Part shown: positions 1 to 13,439 of the stretch, piece by piece | Layout of the letters: the number at the start of each line of letters is the position of its first letter | Position numbering within the stretch: the first letter of the stretch is position 1 | NCBI GenBank assembly: GCA_010279815.1 | Contig: QEOQ01000041.1 | Span: forward strand, 127,048-191,047 | Reading direction: 5' to 3' | From: Brachionus plicatilis | Lineage: Eukaryota; Rotifera; Eurotatoria; Ploima; Brachionidae | DNA: 64,000 nt | Made by a program: the position numbers and the translations under genes | Notes under the pieces: model-generated | Told to the model about the DNA's origin: nothing | What the model saw: the letters and a program-made list of their open reading frames with translations, nothing else | The model's database searches: none

Positions 1-195
1 TGAGAAAAAATTATCTTTTATTTTGCAATAATTATTATTTTTGAGCAAAAATGATCTTTTATTTTACAAAAAATATTATTTTGAGCAAAAATGATCTTTT
101 ATTTTACAAAAAATATTATTTTGAGCAAAATTGATCTTTTATTTTGCAAAATTATTTTTTTTATCAAAAATGATCTTTTATTTTGCAAAAATTTG
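1..195. repeat. 40-bp tandem minisatellite
   Basis: About five head-to-tail copies of a 40-base unit, with boundaries near 41, 81, 121 and 161. Each unit contains a TGAGCAAAAATGATCTTTTA-like core followed by a TTTTRCAAAA stretch. Copies two and three are nearly identical and the outer copies are more diverged. The array begins at the window edge, so its full length is unknown. No coding role is visible. Confidence 0.9.
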
Positions 196-917
196 AATTT
201 CACAGCACCAATTGATTAGATATTTGGACTAGCAAAATTAAAATCAATAAGTCAAATCTGAATACATATTTAAAATGTAGTTGTGGCTAGAAATTAAAAA
301 AATTTATGATATAATGAACTGTTTTTGAAAGGAAAAAAATGCATTTATATTTTTTAGCTAAAATATAATCGTTGCAAATTCATTTGTAAAGTATATTTTG
401 TAAAAAAAAAGACATTTTCTTTTTGCCAAAATTGACATTTTTATTTGGAAATCAAAAAAATTAAATAATTTTGCCGAAAGATGAGTCCAAGATCTTTCAT
501 TTAATATATAATTCTATATGAAGTCGTTTTTCTTTAATTAATAGAAAAAGGTCCAAATTTCAATGCAAATAGAGTATTGTTCTTTGAGCTTTTTTTGGAA
601 AAATTTCTAAGATGAATTGCCGAGAATTATTTAGTAAGTTGTTGAAATTTAGTCATAAAAATAATTTATTATATGAGTGCTTTAATTGATAGCCATTATT
701 AATCATATCCTCATTTTTATTCAAGCTCAATTCTTATAATTTTTCAAATTTTTGCCTGATAGCTCCTGATAATTTTTTCTTATTTTTAATTTTTTGAACA
801 TTCCGGACCACATTTTCCAATAAAACTTTGAAAATTTTATTTTCACATAAATTCAGTAGAAGTAAATAAGAAAATGTAAAATTGAAATATTACACTAGCG
901 TTAACAGTTAGCATTTT
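196..917. other. AT-rich intergenic, nothing recognised
   Basis: No coding stretch, RNA gene or repeat was recognised between the minisatellite and the 3' end of the LRR gene. On the minus strand this is the downstream flank of that gene. Confidence 0.6.
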
Positions 918-2279
918 TTAAATAAAAATTTTATTCAAAAATATTTTAATAAAGTTAACTATGATAAACAATTTTAAATAAATGTTAAAATTAAATTTTA
1001 AAACGGCCGCTGACAGGGCTCTTGATCCATTTGAACCACTTTGCCTAGTTACATTGGCGCACAATCTAAGTCTGTCACTAAATCTACATCTGATCACTAA
1101 CAGATCAAAAATGGTCGCACCATTAAAACAAGACTCCACGCTGCTGGTTTTCATGTCCATGTTGGCAAACCTCCAAAACTGCAGCAGCCAAAGCATGGTG
1201 CACGTACAATTGAGTTTAGCATTTGATTGTATCAACGGAAAGACTAGGCGCGAGTGCGGAAAGTTTTTAAATTTACAAAAATCCTGCTCCGGGTACCCAT
1301 AACTTCCGCTCTCGTCCCTAAACTCAATTGTAACCTGCTTTTTGAGCACAAAAGTCTTCATTTTCTTGAACTCTTGGTCCAACAAATTGGCATCATAGAA
1401 CAAATTTAGCTCATGGTTCAAACCATTTAGCCACTCGAGGCCAATTGAATGAATCAAATGGTCAAAGTTGAACAACCAGAGGTTAATGTGTCTCAAATGA
1501 GCTAGCCCAGTGAACACATTTGTTTGGATGTGAGTCAAGTTTGAGAATTCAATGGAAATTTTCTGCGTGTATTTGAACACATGTTTGTCCAGAAGAGATG
1601 TGTCCAGGCCTATTTGACTTGACTGAATGTGCAGGCTGCGTATGCGACTGTTGACGCTGATGTCCGAGTCGTGCACGCTGATAAAGCTAGGCATGTTGTC
1701 AACGCTCAAATTGGTCATGAACAACGAGTCTAGATTTGAGTTTTTAAATATGGCCGGACAGATGGGAGAGCTGAAGTCCACGCTGGACGAATAGCCAAGA
1801 TAAAGAGATTTGAATGAGGAGAACACCGGGTTTAGTTGGGAGTCTTTGATGACCAGATCGCACAGCCAGTTGAATTGGTTTCCGCGGTAGACAAAGCTAA
1901 ACGAGGAATTGTTTATGGAAATGACGGCCAGAGAGGCCAACAGGCTGTGGTTGTGAAATGGATTGGCGGTCAACTCGAATGTCTTAATGTTGTTGAGAAT
2001 AAATTGAAATTTGTTCATGTCCAAATTAAGATGGTTCAAGCTGAAAGAGTGGTCGAATTTTAAGGCACTTTTGGGCTCTATTTTCATCAAGTAGTATTGT
2101 TTTAGATTGGACATTTTTTTCTTTATTGGTTGTCTAAAGTCTAAGCTGTCAAAGCTGTCAAAGTTGGTGCACTCAATCCGTTCACTAGATCTGCAGTCAC
2201 AATATGGAAGGTAGTTCATGCAGTAATTGATGGGCATTGTTGGACCAGCAAGCATTAATAGGATCATAATCAGGAGCAT
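918..2279 (-). CDS. secreted leucine-rich-repeat-like protein
   Basis: A single-exon reading frame of 453 residues. Residues 1-16 form a hydrophobic signal peptide. A cysteine cluster follows at about 19-37 (C-M-N-Y-L-P-Y-C-D-C then E-C), like an LRR N-cap. The body (about 40-330) has irregular leucine/asparagine-spaced repeats such as the S-L-N-H-L-N-L-D and L-R-H-I-N-L-W segments, which fit degenerate LRRs. Near residue 358 a C-T-C-T-M-L-W-L-L motif and three later cysteines resemble an LRR C-cap. The last 25 residues are hydrophobic, so the mature protein may be membrane-anchored or GPI-linked. Local base composition is clearly richer in G and C than the flanks, which supports real coding. 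Proteins of this type are extracellular binding proteins; the ligand cannot be inferred. The start is the only Met that includes the signal peptide. Confidence 0.8.
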   Translation of the reverse strand: MLLIMILLMLAGPTMPINYCMNYLPYCDCRSSERIECTNFDSFDSLDFRQPIKKKMSNLKQYYLMKIEPKSALKFDHSFSLNHLNLDMNKFQFILNNIKTFELTANPFHNHSLLASLAVISINNSSFSFVYRGNQFNWLCDLVIKDSQLNPVFSSFKSLYLGYSSSVDFSSPICPAIFKNSNLDSLFMTNLSVDNMPSFISVHDSDISVNSRIRSLHIQSSQIGLDTSLLDKHVFKYTQKISIEFSNLTHIQTNVFTGLAHLRHINLWLFNFDHLIHSIGLEWLNGLNHELNLFYDANLLDQEFKKMKTFVLKKQVTIEFRDESGSYGYPEQDFCKFKNFPHSRLVFPLIQSNAKLNCTCTMLWLLQFWRFANMDMKTSSVESCFNGATIFDLLVIRCRFSDRLRLCANVTRQSGSNGSRALSAAVLKFNFNIYLKLFIIVNFIKIFLNKIFI

Positions 2280-5200
2280 TTTTTTTACATCCCTCTATCT
2301 GAAATTACATTTAATTTATTTGCAGAAAAACAAGATGGCTCATTTCGAAAGCTTTGAGCATTTTTTTGGCATGTGCCAATTCTTTAACTAAAATTACTGA
2401 TTTTTCACCAATTTTACTAGATGAATATAAAAATTACTTTCTTTTCATAAAATTACTTAATTAATTTAAAAATATTAATTTTTTTTAAAAGTTTGATGCT
2501 AGTTTTTCAAATATTTAATTAAATTTTAAAAAAAAAATAATTTTTTATTTATCCTTTGCTTCTATATGAACCGAATTGTAATAAACAAAGAACTATTGAG
2601 ATCTAAATTAGAGACCAGATTACAGAACTCACATTTTTCATCAAAATTCATACCACAATATTTTAAATTATCAAAATATTGTTCTAATTCAAAAAAAAAT
2701 TTTCTAATTGTACAAAACATCCAACTCTTGCTAAAAAAAATTATACATCTATCTGCTGATTTTTAGATTTTTTTAAGTAAAATTATGTTTAATTTATAAT
2801 TGTAATATGATTTAGAAAAATTAATAAGAATAAAATCAGTTATGCCAAATTTAGGAAAAAAAATTTTTATAGGTAATTTTAGTTTAAGTTTCCATAATTT
2901 TAGCTATAATAATTAATAAATAAAAATTAATAAATCACTAATTTTTTCTTGAATTAATTTACAGGACAGATTTTAAAAATTTACTTTGAAAAATTTACGT
3001 AAAAAAATGGGAAAATTTACCAAAGAGATTGAGCATGAAACCATGTAAAGGTGGCAACTTGAAGTTCATGATCATGATCACATGATCAAAACTTAATTAA
3101 TAGAAAACTCAATAAAAAAAAATGAAATAAACTTTTTTAGTTATTTTTTTAATTAAACATTAAATGTTTGATATCTTAAATTTAAAAAAACAAATATTTT
3201 TTATTCTAATTGATCTTTGATTAATTCTTTCAAAATCTTTATTTGAAAAGACAAAGTTAAAATCCACATTAAGTTATCCAAATTTTGACTCTAATTAAGG
3301 CATTTATTAATAAAAAAATTGATAAAGGGGATTTTTTTTAAATTTAAAATTTAAGATTTTGATTTGAAATTTATATTTGATTATGAATTTTAATTTGCCG
3401 TAAAGGTTGCTCCTCCATATATTTAGAAAAAAAAATTTTTAATAAAAACTAGGCCATCCAAGTAGTGTAAAAAGTCCTTTACCATTAAGTTTTGACGACA
3501 AATTGAAGTTTGAGATCAAGATCAAAAGATCAAAATATAAAATGTACTATTTTTTTTGTAATAATAGGGAAAAAAATTAATTTTTACATAAGCAATTACT
3601 TGACATGTCAAGTATATTTTCATATATAAAATTTTTAAATATCCCTTTTTATTGAACTTTAATGGGTTGAAATATTTTAATTGATTTTAATCAAAATTTT
3701 TGGGACAAAAAATTTAAAGTTTTAAAATTTTAAATTTGTTAAAGCTGAAAAATAAAATTATTCTTGTTTGTATGAATGAATATTAAGGTTAAAATTTGAA
3801 TTTCTGAATTAACTAAACCTAAATTACTTAAATTATTGATTGTTTCTGTTAAATAAATTAGAGGGCTATCAATTCGATGTTTTTGAATTTTGAACCATTA
3901 TTAGACATTACATGTCTAGTAATATTTAGCATTTATTTTTTAGAAATTATCGAAATCATTAGATCAATTAAGTTTTAAATTTTTAAATGATCGTCATATC
4001 AATATTTTTTATAATTTTTTTTAGATTTAAATGTTTTGATCTTAAAATTGGATCTGAAACTTCAATTCAATTAATTTTTAGTTACTCTAATTTCTGATTC
4101 TATCACTAAATTTACTTAATGATTTTATTTTTTGTAATTTACTTGTTAAAAATTGTTTTTTTTTTTTCAATTTCAAGGTTAATCAATAGACTAGTGCCAT
4201 TGTCATAAAAGACCGATTAACGCTTCTTTTATTTAATATTAAAATCTTTTACAAATTTAAAAAAAAAGAAAAAAAATGTTGTATATAAAATCGTTTAAAA
4301 AAAAAGTAAACATTTAAATATTTAAGTTAAATTTTTTGATTTTTTTTACAAATTTGTAAATATTCTTTTAAAAATTTCAAAATATTTACAGGTTTAAAGA
4401 AATATCTGTAAAATATATTCAGAATCGATTAATAAGAAATAATTAATTTTTCTATATTTTAATAAAACGCAATTGAAAAGTTCTTGCCAAAATTGCAGTA
4501 AAAATTCAATTTTTAGATTATTTAAAGTAAATTATTTTACAAGTCCGGAGTCGGTGTTATTTTGCCATTAATTAGGTCCAAAATTAAATTTTTTAGGACA
4601 TTTTTTAACAAACAATTATTATTCCTTATTTTCAAACTTTATTTAATTTTTTCCTGGTCACTATCTTTTCGTCAAATCTCTAAAAAGTAAAACAAAACAT
4701 AAAATATATGACAAAAGAATTTCACGCATTCATGCAGACTGTTTCGGACTCAAATTCCAAAAGGCTTTAAATATTCCATTAGAATTATTTAATGAAATCA
4801 AAAACAAAAATATTTTTTAATTAAAATATACTCGAAAAAATTTTAGAGATTTAAATTTTAAAATTTATTTAAATCGATAGTTAAAACCAATCAGTTAACT
4901 TCAGTTTATAAATTAGAATGATCAATTAATATTTAAAATAAAAGTAAACTCAATTTTTAGACTGTCGCTCATGTCATAAATTTTTTTGTTATAACTAAAA
5001 TAATGAATAAAAAAATTTAAATGAGTAAAAAAATTCTAAAACAGTTAATTTTTGAGAAAAATAATTGCTTAATTAAATAAGCTTTTAAGGAAAACAAATA
5101 ATAAAAGCTGTTTTCAAAGTGTTTATATGAATAATTTAAATATTGAGCCTTTTTACATTTACGACGAAAAAGACAAACCCAACAGATTATTTTTGTCCTT

Positions 5201-8200
5201 TTTTGGTTAATGAAAATTTACTGAAAATTCACAAATTTTCGGTAAAATTTTGTAAATATTTCAAAATTTATAAAATAATAATCGAAAAGAAATTTTCAGA
5301 GTTGTTCAAAAGTCACAAGTCGAAAGTAAAGTCCAAGTCAAATACTTTAATATTTTACTTAAAATTAAAGTCCGAACTTTGACTTTAACTAAGCCGCTTT
5401 AATAACTACCTAGAACGGTAAAAATTGAAATATTAATTTAGACTTAAAAATAACTTGATTTTTAAGTTAAAGTAACCAAAATTAAAATTAAAGTATAAGT
5501 CCGGACTTAATAAAAAAATTTCACGTCTCTGACATGGATTTAAAAAAAAAAAATTAACAGTCCGGACTGGGTCTTAAATCGAGTACTCGTAATCAATTTT
5601 TAAATATATCAGAATTCTAAAAAACGAAAGAAAATTTTGAAATTTCTTTAACAAACCTAATAATTTTGCTTTTATTTCACTTTTTCGAGATATCCCTAAA
5701 AATCGGTCAGGAATACTTAAATTTATGAAAATTCGTGAAAATTTTGATCAAATTAATTTTAAAAGTCGATATTTCATAATGTCTTAAAATGATTATTATC
5801 ACAATGATTATTAACTCTATATACAAAATAATTTTGTGAAGTCTAATAATAAATGAGTACGTTAATTTACGTAAAATTATATAACAATTTTTTTCGTAAA
5901 TCGTACAAGACACAAAAAATGAAAAAAGTTATTTTTTTAGTAATTTATCTACAATTTTTGAATTTTATGATTTTTCAAGAAAAAAGCCTGTATGTATTTT
6001 AAAAAAATACACAAATTTAAAAGAAATCACATTTTTACTGTAAAAAGGACATAATAATGTTAAATTAAGTAATAAAAAGCAAAAATTTAACTCCAAAAAT
6101 TTATATTTAAAATTTTTTTTCAAAAATTTCTCAACGATTCGGCTAATCATCTCTAATTTTTAATTAACTTATTAAAAATCAGAATTATGGACAGAATAAA
6201 AGAGTTTAAAGGAAACAACATCTAAAAATGGCCATATCATGATGAAACATTTAAGTAAGGTACAAACAGAAGGAGATAAAATTATGAAATATATTAAAAA
6301 ATTTAGAAATTCAGTATAAAAATTTTATTTTATGATTTAAATTTTAGCTTTCTATTTACGGTAATTAAGCATTAAATTTTGCATAATGAATAAAATGAAA
6401 TTTTTTCGATGGAGAAAAAAAAAATAAATTCGAAACAATTAAAATATTATTACTTGTTTTTAATGAGCATTTTTTTCAATAAACTGTTTGGCAACCAAAT
6501 TGATATTTTCAAAACCGACTATAACCCGCTTAAACTGATTCTAATTATTAAATCGGTCTTCAAAACGATTTTTAACAGAAGCCGACTTTAAAAAAAGATT
6601 TAAAATCTGGAACCGGTTTCAAAGCCAGTTCTTACTATAGAACTATAGAACAATCAATACTGATTTTTTAGACAATTTTTTTGTTGTGGCAAAAGTAAGC
6701 TGTTTTAAATCAAGTTATTATTTTTTATAAACACATTTTTTATTTAATGATTATTAGGATTTTGAGCTACAGTTAACTCTATTCTTCATCAATTTTTTTT
6801 ACAGTCCCATTTTAAACCTCCTGATCTCCCAATATCAACAAAAAAAAAATTAATTTGCAAGAGATTTAGTTCTATTAATCAGTTTAGGCTTAAAAAATTT
6901 AAAATATACTTATCGAAAATCGTCCCATAGGAAAACTATGTTAAAAGGTTTTTATTTTTAAAAAAATTCATTAATTTTTACATTATTGTCCAAAAAAAAT
7001 TAAAAAAAATAGAAAACTTTCCTACAAAATGGTTAGTAAAAAATCGGAAAATCCATTTAGGCCCAGCGAAATAATCCAACGATAAAAAGTTGCCTTTTAC
7101 TAAAATTGGTATGTTTGGCTAAAATATCTAAAGTAAGATGAAGTAAAGCCAAAATACATTTAAGGTGTGACATCTTTTTGAGATTAATCATTTATACTGA
7201 ATTTTGTGATAAAGATTTTTAAAATCAAAAATGAAATATTATAGTTTAATACTTTTCTGCTCAATTAATAAAAAACAAAGTTAAAAAAGTCAGCTAAAAA
7301 AAATTATTTCATAATTTATTATATTAGTCGAGATATCTAAAGGGTTGATTATGAGAAGTTATTTATTCTGTTTTATTCTTATCGTACTTATGGGTGAGTG
7401 ATAATTTTTGAGCAAAAGGGGTGATGAAAATTTTATTTTATTTGCACCTTTCTAAGCTTAAATTTTAAATATCAAAAAAAAGGGTACCATCTTTCAATAA
7501 ATGAAAAATAATAACTTTAGCTAAACAAAAATCCAAGTCCAAGTCTTTTATGTTGAAATCAGACCATATAAATTTGATTCTGATTTACATATAGGGATAA
7601 ATTAACTAAGACTAAAAATCTTTATTAATGATTTTCGAAAATATCCTCATAATTCTTGAATAATATAATTTGAGTTATTTAAAATTAAAACTTTAAAATA
7701 TTTTAGAAAATTTTCCAATATACTCGTTTGCCAAGATCTTGACCATTTTAATGCTATAATTTAACAATTAAAGCATTCGTCCTTTTATAGTCCCCTTAAC
7801 AAATATTACGAGATTTTCCTCTTCCCAAAAAATTCCTGAAATAAACTTTTCAAATAGTATTTATTATTGGAAACTCAACAACACTCTAAAAGAATTTTTT
7901 ATGGTATTTCATCCCCTATTGATATTGTTGGTGTCGAGAAGAACCTCAAAAAGTGTAAAAGTTGTTACATGCAGTTTTGGAAATAAATTACTTTAAATGT
8001 TTGAATAAATGTGAACAATTTTTTATTAATTTGGATTTTTTTAATTTTGATATTTATTTTTATAAAACCCTTGGTAATTTTAATTAAAATATGAAAAAAA
8101 AATAAATTGGTATGTTTAAATATGGTTAAAATAAAACAAATATTGTTAAAAATATATATAATATGCTTTCTCTATTAAATTTGTAATATAATTTCCTTTT

Positions 8201-11200
8201 TTTTGTTAAATAAAATCATGGGTCTAAATTATTTACATCTCAAGTTGTTTTTTTCACAAGTTACGCCAGTATTGCCATTAAAACTTTAAATCAATTAAAT
8301 AATAATTTAAACATTCATAAACTAATTAATAAACCTAATTTTCTACTAAAACTAATTTCTAATTGAATATTTTTTTATTCATTTAGAAAATATTTTAGGT
8401 GGAAAATCACCAAGACAGTTCCAAACCGCTTCCGCATTTTTTTCAGCCCCGTTTTTTAAAGCCATGTATTTTTTTTCTTCCTTTTTCTCTTTTTTTCTTG
8501 TCTTAGTACAATTTATAAATTATGGAAAAAAAAGATTCTAGAAGATTTTTTAAATTGCTAAGAATCCAAATATGTCTTGTTGAGATAAAATTCATATTGG
8601 TTGCCAGATCTAGGTTAAAATTAATAATTTTATTTTTAAGGACACGGGGTAACAAATAAAAATGTTTATAAATTTAAAAACAAAAATTAATTTCTATCTT
8701 TTATTTTCCTTTCTTATTCATTCCTCTTATTCGAATAAAAGAAAACTATGAATGAAAGGATATTTTAAAAATAAACATTAGTTTGAACAGAATAAATTTT
8801 TAAACCAATTTTCAATTAAATTTTATCTGACTTTTGAATTTGAGAAAAAAATAATTCAAAACAAAAATTGATTAACTTCTCTTCCAAATGTCATAAAAAA
8901 GTTAAATTTTTTTAATTGTATAAAATTTACTTGCAGAGTATTTGCAGTCTAATTAGATGACACATTGAGATACATTGGAGAAGAGGAATTGAGAACAAAA
9001 GAAAAAAGTTAATATTATTTTTTATTTATTTTAGAGGACCAGAAGCTTTTAGAAAAGAAGTTATTAGGTTTTGTCATTTTTTTGTTCTTTTGTTATCACT
9101 AAATTCACAATGACAAATCAATTTCATAGAAAAAATTTTATTTTTTGTAAACATCGCGTCATTCTTTAGCTTCTTATAGCTTCAAACCAAATATTTACCT
9201 CCTAAAAATTAAGAAATTAACTGCATAATAGAAATTATAACCAGAAGAAAAAAAGTTTAAAAATTTAATTTTGAACTTATAGCTTAATACGCCAATCCAT
9301 TAGAATATTTGACTTCGAAAAAAAAGATAACAAAAAAACAGCCTAACTGAATGTTGAAAAGTAAGTATAAAAAAAATGAAATTATTCAAATTTTCTTTAA
9401 TTAAAACTCTCGCAATTTTGAATCCAGAATTAGTCATCAAATAAATCTTGACTTTTTTCTGACCCCTCTATTCTAAAATAAAACACAGCTTTTAATGAAA
9501 TTTAATGAAAAATTTTATTTTATCGAATCCTTTTAAAAAATCAATTTCTAGCATTTCAAAGTTATCAGCATTGATTTTGTGCCGATAATAATAACTCAAA
9601 TATTTGTATTGATAAACAAAATTTTTTTCCTAAAAATAATTTATTTTTATCACAACTTATTTTTTTTAAATTTTCTCAATTTTATCCAAAAATTGATCTG
9701 AAAAAATATTAATTTAAAATTTTTTCTAGTGAAACCAATGGTTGTCTGCCAGAATAGATGAAAGATAGATAAAATGAAAATATTTAAATGAAAAAAGCCT
9801 TTAATTTAGATAAATGAGTTTGATTAAAATTAAGAGTGGAAGATGAAAAATAATGACATAAAAAATCTGTATCTTATCGAAACATGAATCCTTAAAAAGT
9901 TTTTAGAACAAATGATAAATGAAGCCTTATGAAAACTTTGCTATGAGCTCACGGAAATTAAAAAATTTCCACATGGATCACAGTGTAGTGACGCGTAAAC
10001 TGGCTTATTAAAACAATGCACCCCTTATCATATCAATGTTTGAATAGAGCAAATGGTTTTATTAAACAATAATTTGTTGGCTCCGTATCGATTTTTCCTA
10101 ACTCAATTTCCAACTTGCTGTTCCATCCATGCCGTTCACTTAGACTCGGGCTCAAAGTCTGGCACTAATTATAAGATTAGCTTACGAGTCGATAAGCTAA
10201 GGCTTATTTTATTTAATTAAATTTTGAATAAAGTTTTTGATCAAATAGGCGGAAAACTAGACGATTATTTGATGGGGGAATATATTAAATGAATCCTTAT
10301 ACATAAATGGATCTTTGATATTATTTTTTTTGTTGTTGATGAAATATCTTTTATATCAAATTTGAATTAATTAGAATTTTAGAAGTGTTTGTATCAGCAC
10401 TCATAGTTCTTAGATTTCAAATTTTAATTAATTTTTTAGATCCGGTCTAGATTGCTAGAGTGCTGGCAATTAAATCAATTTTTTTTCTCAGGTACTCTTC
10501 CGAATTTTAATTACCAAATATTAATTTCTAGTTTATATATTTTTCTTTTGTTCAACAAAAAAATAATAAAAATTTTTTGAAAATATTCAATTTTTTTGCT
10601 GTCAGAGATTCTAATTTTTGATATTTATGCATATTTTTTTTCATGGAATAAAATTTAAACTATAAAGGTCTTAACATGAAAATTGCATAAAGAAAAAATT
10701 TTGATTATATTTTATAAAAAAAATGATATTAAAATTATTGCAAAATTTTTTTTTTAATTTTAAATTTAATTTAAAATGAAAATGAAAAATTAAAATATCA
10801 TTTTTTATTCATAGAATATTATGACAACAAGAAAACTAATTATTTTTTAATACAAATGGATATATCTAGTTGACATTTGACATATATAAATTAATACTTG
10901 CCTAATCGATAGAATGATCTGTCAAACAAACTCGTAAAAAAAATTATTTCTAGTTTTACAAAAATAAGCTTTTAATGCATCATTTTGAATTTGTCAATTA
11001 TATTTTTGAAACATGCTGCAAAATATAAATTTTTGAAATATTATCAATTCTAATTTTCAAAGTTATTTGAATAGAAATTTTAAAACTTTTTGAAAAGTAG
11101 TTAAAGTATTTCAAGGTTTTAAAAAAATTATAAAATTTTAGATTCTAAGTATTAAATTTTTTTTTTTAATAAAAATTAGCATTTTTAAAGGATAATACTA

Positions 11201-11218
11201 ATTAATTAAGAAAGTTTA
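2280..11218. other. 9-kb AT-rich intergenic region
   Basis: Only short, low-complexity open frames rich in Lys, Asn, Phe and Ile occur here (for example near 2566, 5143, 5707, 5965 and 6409). None has a recognisable motif, splice-supported extension or raised GC content, so I treat them as chance frames. A slightly GC-richer patch at about 9960-10220 has no coding or RNA signature that I can read. Confidence 0.6.
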
Positions 11219-11507
11219 TGTTGACGAGTTACTATATTATATAGGCGTAGCTAGGCCCCGGTTATTAGTCCTTTGATATTCATGGGTGTCATGAATCTAG
11301 TTGCTAGTTTGTTAGTCTAACTCAACTGATTGATTGCTGGCGCCAAGTTTAGAAATATATAAATATAGTTTAATTTAAATAAATAGGGTGGTGTTTTTGT
11401 GTTCTGAATAGAAATTTTTATATCTTTTATACTACCTTATTACTACCGTAATTTCACACTATTCCCACTAATATACCAAAGAGATCCAGTCAATCTACAC
11501 GGCAACA
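11219..11507 (+). repeat. 5' long terminal repeat
   Basis: Starts TGTTGACGAG and ends CGGCAACA. It matches the 3' copy along its length with scattered substitutions and small indels, for example an extra TACCTTATTAC segment before the shared TACCGTAATTTCACAC. A TATATAA-like stretch lies near 11357 and could be a promoter, but I see no firm element. Confidence 0.9.
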
Positions 11508-11510
11508 ACT

Positions 11511-11523
11511 TGGTGCCGTGACC
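11511..11523 (+). promoter_or_regulatory. primer-binding-site-like sequence
   Basis: TGGTGCCGTGACC lies three bases after the 5' LTR. A TGG start and this position are typical of tRNA primer sites for minus-strand synthesis in LTR retrotransposons. The matching tRNA cannot be named from the window. Confidence 0.65.
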
Positions 11524-11891
11524 AGTATCATAGAAGAAAAAAAATCGGTTGCCGAGGAGTCGAAGAAGAAGCTATTTGGAAGACCACCGAAGCAAGAAAT
11601 AAGTGAGAGTCCAAGTGGAAACAAACAAAGAGGACCTTGTATACCAAAGAAAATGGCAAGAAGAGAGGAAATCTGCAAGATGACGACAGTGACGAACCAG
11701 TCGTGGATGACCCAACTAACATTATAACGAAGAAAATCATAAGAAGGGAAGAAGTCTGTGAAGATGTCGAAGTTGAAGAAACCATTGTGACTACTAACCT
11801 ACAACTTTTGCTCACTATTAATCTTTACCCTAAAATTGAAATTCAGAGCTTTCTGAATCGCCGATTGGCTCTTTGCATGTATCTTTCCTAA
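11518..11891 (+). pseudogene. charged reading-frame remnants at gag position
   Basis: Two overlapping open frames (11518-11727 and 11637-11891) encode Lys/Glu-rich protein. One contains a G-R-P-P-K segment like an AT-hook; the other contains K-K-R-G-N, an acidic run and R-R-E-E-V-C-E-D-V. They sit just after the primer site, where gag would start. They could also be an N-terminal or linker part of the captured chromatin gene, because G-R-P-P-K-type hooks occur in CECR2-like proteins. No gag domain is recognisable. Confidence 0.35.
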
Positions 11892-12559
11892 CTTTCGACC
11901 CTCTAGTTTTGACTCGAGAAAAAAATTTGACATTTTACATTTTAGAACCGTTGAAATGCTCGACCATCAATTGAGCATCATCAGGACTGTACAAATTAAT
12001 GAAGCATTGATATTTCTTATGTTTCTTATCTAATACTAGCTTAATGCTCTCAATTTGATCTGTTATTGTCTAAGTTTGCTTTCTGAAAAAAAAAAAATTC
12101 CTCTAGTCTATCGGTACCATGTTTGTCTAGAATATTTCCAACCGAGCATACACAATGTTCTCAATGTATATAACAGGATACCGCGGAGAGAAAAATAAAA
12201 CTAGCTAAGAGTAGAAATTTCGTTCATAAATTTATATTTATGTTTTATGAAAAGCTAGGAACAAAAATAAAGAAGAAAAGAAATAAAAAAAATGACTGAG
12301 TAATATTTATTAAAGGAACAATTAGGATGAAGTTTAGCTGACAATTCTAGTCACTAATCCTTGTACATCAGGTCCATCTGTTAGCTTTATTAACAAACTT
12401 CATTTCCCAATCGCCTTCAAAAAAAAAAAAAAAAATATATAGAAAAATTTTCTTGCATGTCCACCACACTCATTTAAGACACTTTCTGATAATCATACCC
12501 CTAGTATGCATGTAATAAATAAATAAAAGCTTTCTTTTCTCTTTTAAGTTGCTTGGAAG

Positions 12560-13345
12560 ATGGAAGATCTAAGACGATGCTGGAAAATGCCCTATATTGT
12601 CTTCTATTGTAATTTGTTCGAGCAAAAGCTCGACTTGATCGACCTGCGAGTGGACGAGTTTGAGGACGCGCTGCTCGATGACTGTGGCAATGAGCGCAAC
12701 ATAACCATTGTTCATCTTTTCCAAAAATTATCAAAGCCTTCCCCAACAGATCAATAGACCTCACAAATTCTGATCAATACTTCAAGTGCTGCGAAGATTC
12801 CATCTGAACTTAATCCTAGCCAGCGGGCTCAAAGACGACTCACCCAAGAGCGTCTACAACTCGTGGAACAGCCTGAGCATCGTGGCTAAACTGGACATAA
12901 TATTAAGCTCGACTGTCGCTTAACGACATTTAGACCAAGCTAAGCGACTATGAAGCCAGTGTACTGCCTGTGTAAGTTGTAAAGTACTTTATACTTTGGT
13001 GACCTGAGGCTTTACGAAGAGAGAAAGCCGTAGTGCAGACCAAGAGCAATATGGTGACAAAAAAAAAAAAAGCGGTGCGCACGACCAGGTCGTCGAGGCG
13101 GCTGCGCGTTAAGGACGAGCAGCTAGAGGAAAAGAAGCAAGAGCATGACGAAGAGATAGGATAATTGATCGAGAGTCAGTACTTGCGGCGGACAGAGAAA
13201 AGCAGCAGCTTTTGCAGGCGACGCAACCGAAACGACAGTCGCGGCGGCTGTAGAGCAAGCAGGGAGTGAGCTTGTCGGAGAATGAGTGCGATGCAATGAT
13301 TTTTCAAAGTTGTCGCAAAAAGAATCAGGAAAGACGAATCGCAAA
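12560..13345 (+). pseudogene. captured CECR2-like DDT/WHIM gene fragment
   Basis: The frame opening at 12560 reads E-D-L-R-R-C-W-K-M-P then C-N-L-F, followed by L-x-D and E-F-E-D-A-L-L. This matches, in order, the start of the DDT domain of the chromatin-remodelling subunit CECR2 (E-L-R-x-W-W-x-V-P, F-C-x-L-F, E-L-E-A-A-L). After a frame change, a segment at about 12850-12905 (S-L-S-I-V-A-K-L-D-I-I-L) matches the later CECR2 helix ending in V-E-I-L. Another frame at 12990-13022 gives L-Y-F-G-D-L-R-L-Y-E-E, matching the L-Y-W-Y-F-Y-G-T-R-M-Y-K-E core of the WHIM motif. From 13090 to 13345, Arg/Glu/Gln-rich frames resemble the coiled coil that follows in CECR2. At least three frameshifts and several stops break it. 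CECR2 family members bind ISWI ATPases in the nucleus. No introns are visible, consistent with capture from mRNA. Confidence 0.7.
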
Positions 13346-13439
13346 TAGATGAGATGAGAATAAGCTTTGAAAAGTTTCATTTAACTGAAATATGTTCTTT
13401 TTTTTTTTTTGGGGTATTATAAAAGTTAGTTAAGTTTTG

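Noticed and set aside
1..195. Regularly spaced repeats resembling a CRISPR array
   Set aside because: The 40-base units are contiguous without unique spacers, and the genome is eukaryotic.
982..2063. Plus-strand frames opposite the LRR gene
   Set aside because: Antisense to a frame with signal peptide and cysteine caps; no motif of their own.
5143..6591. Several 60-80 codon frames
   Set aside because: Phe/Lys/Ile/Asn-rich, no motif, no GC rise and no splice continuity; expected by chance in AT-rich DNA.
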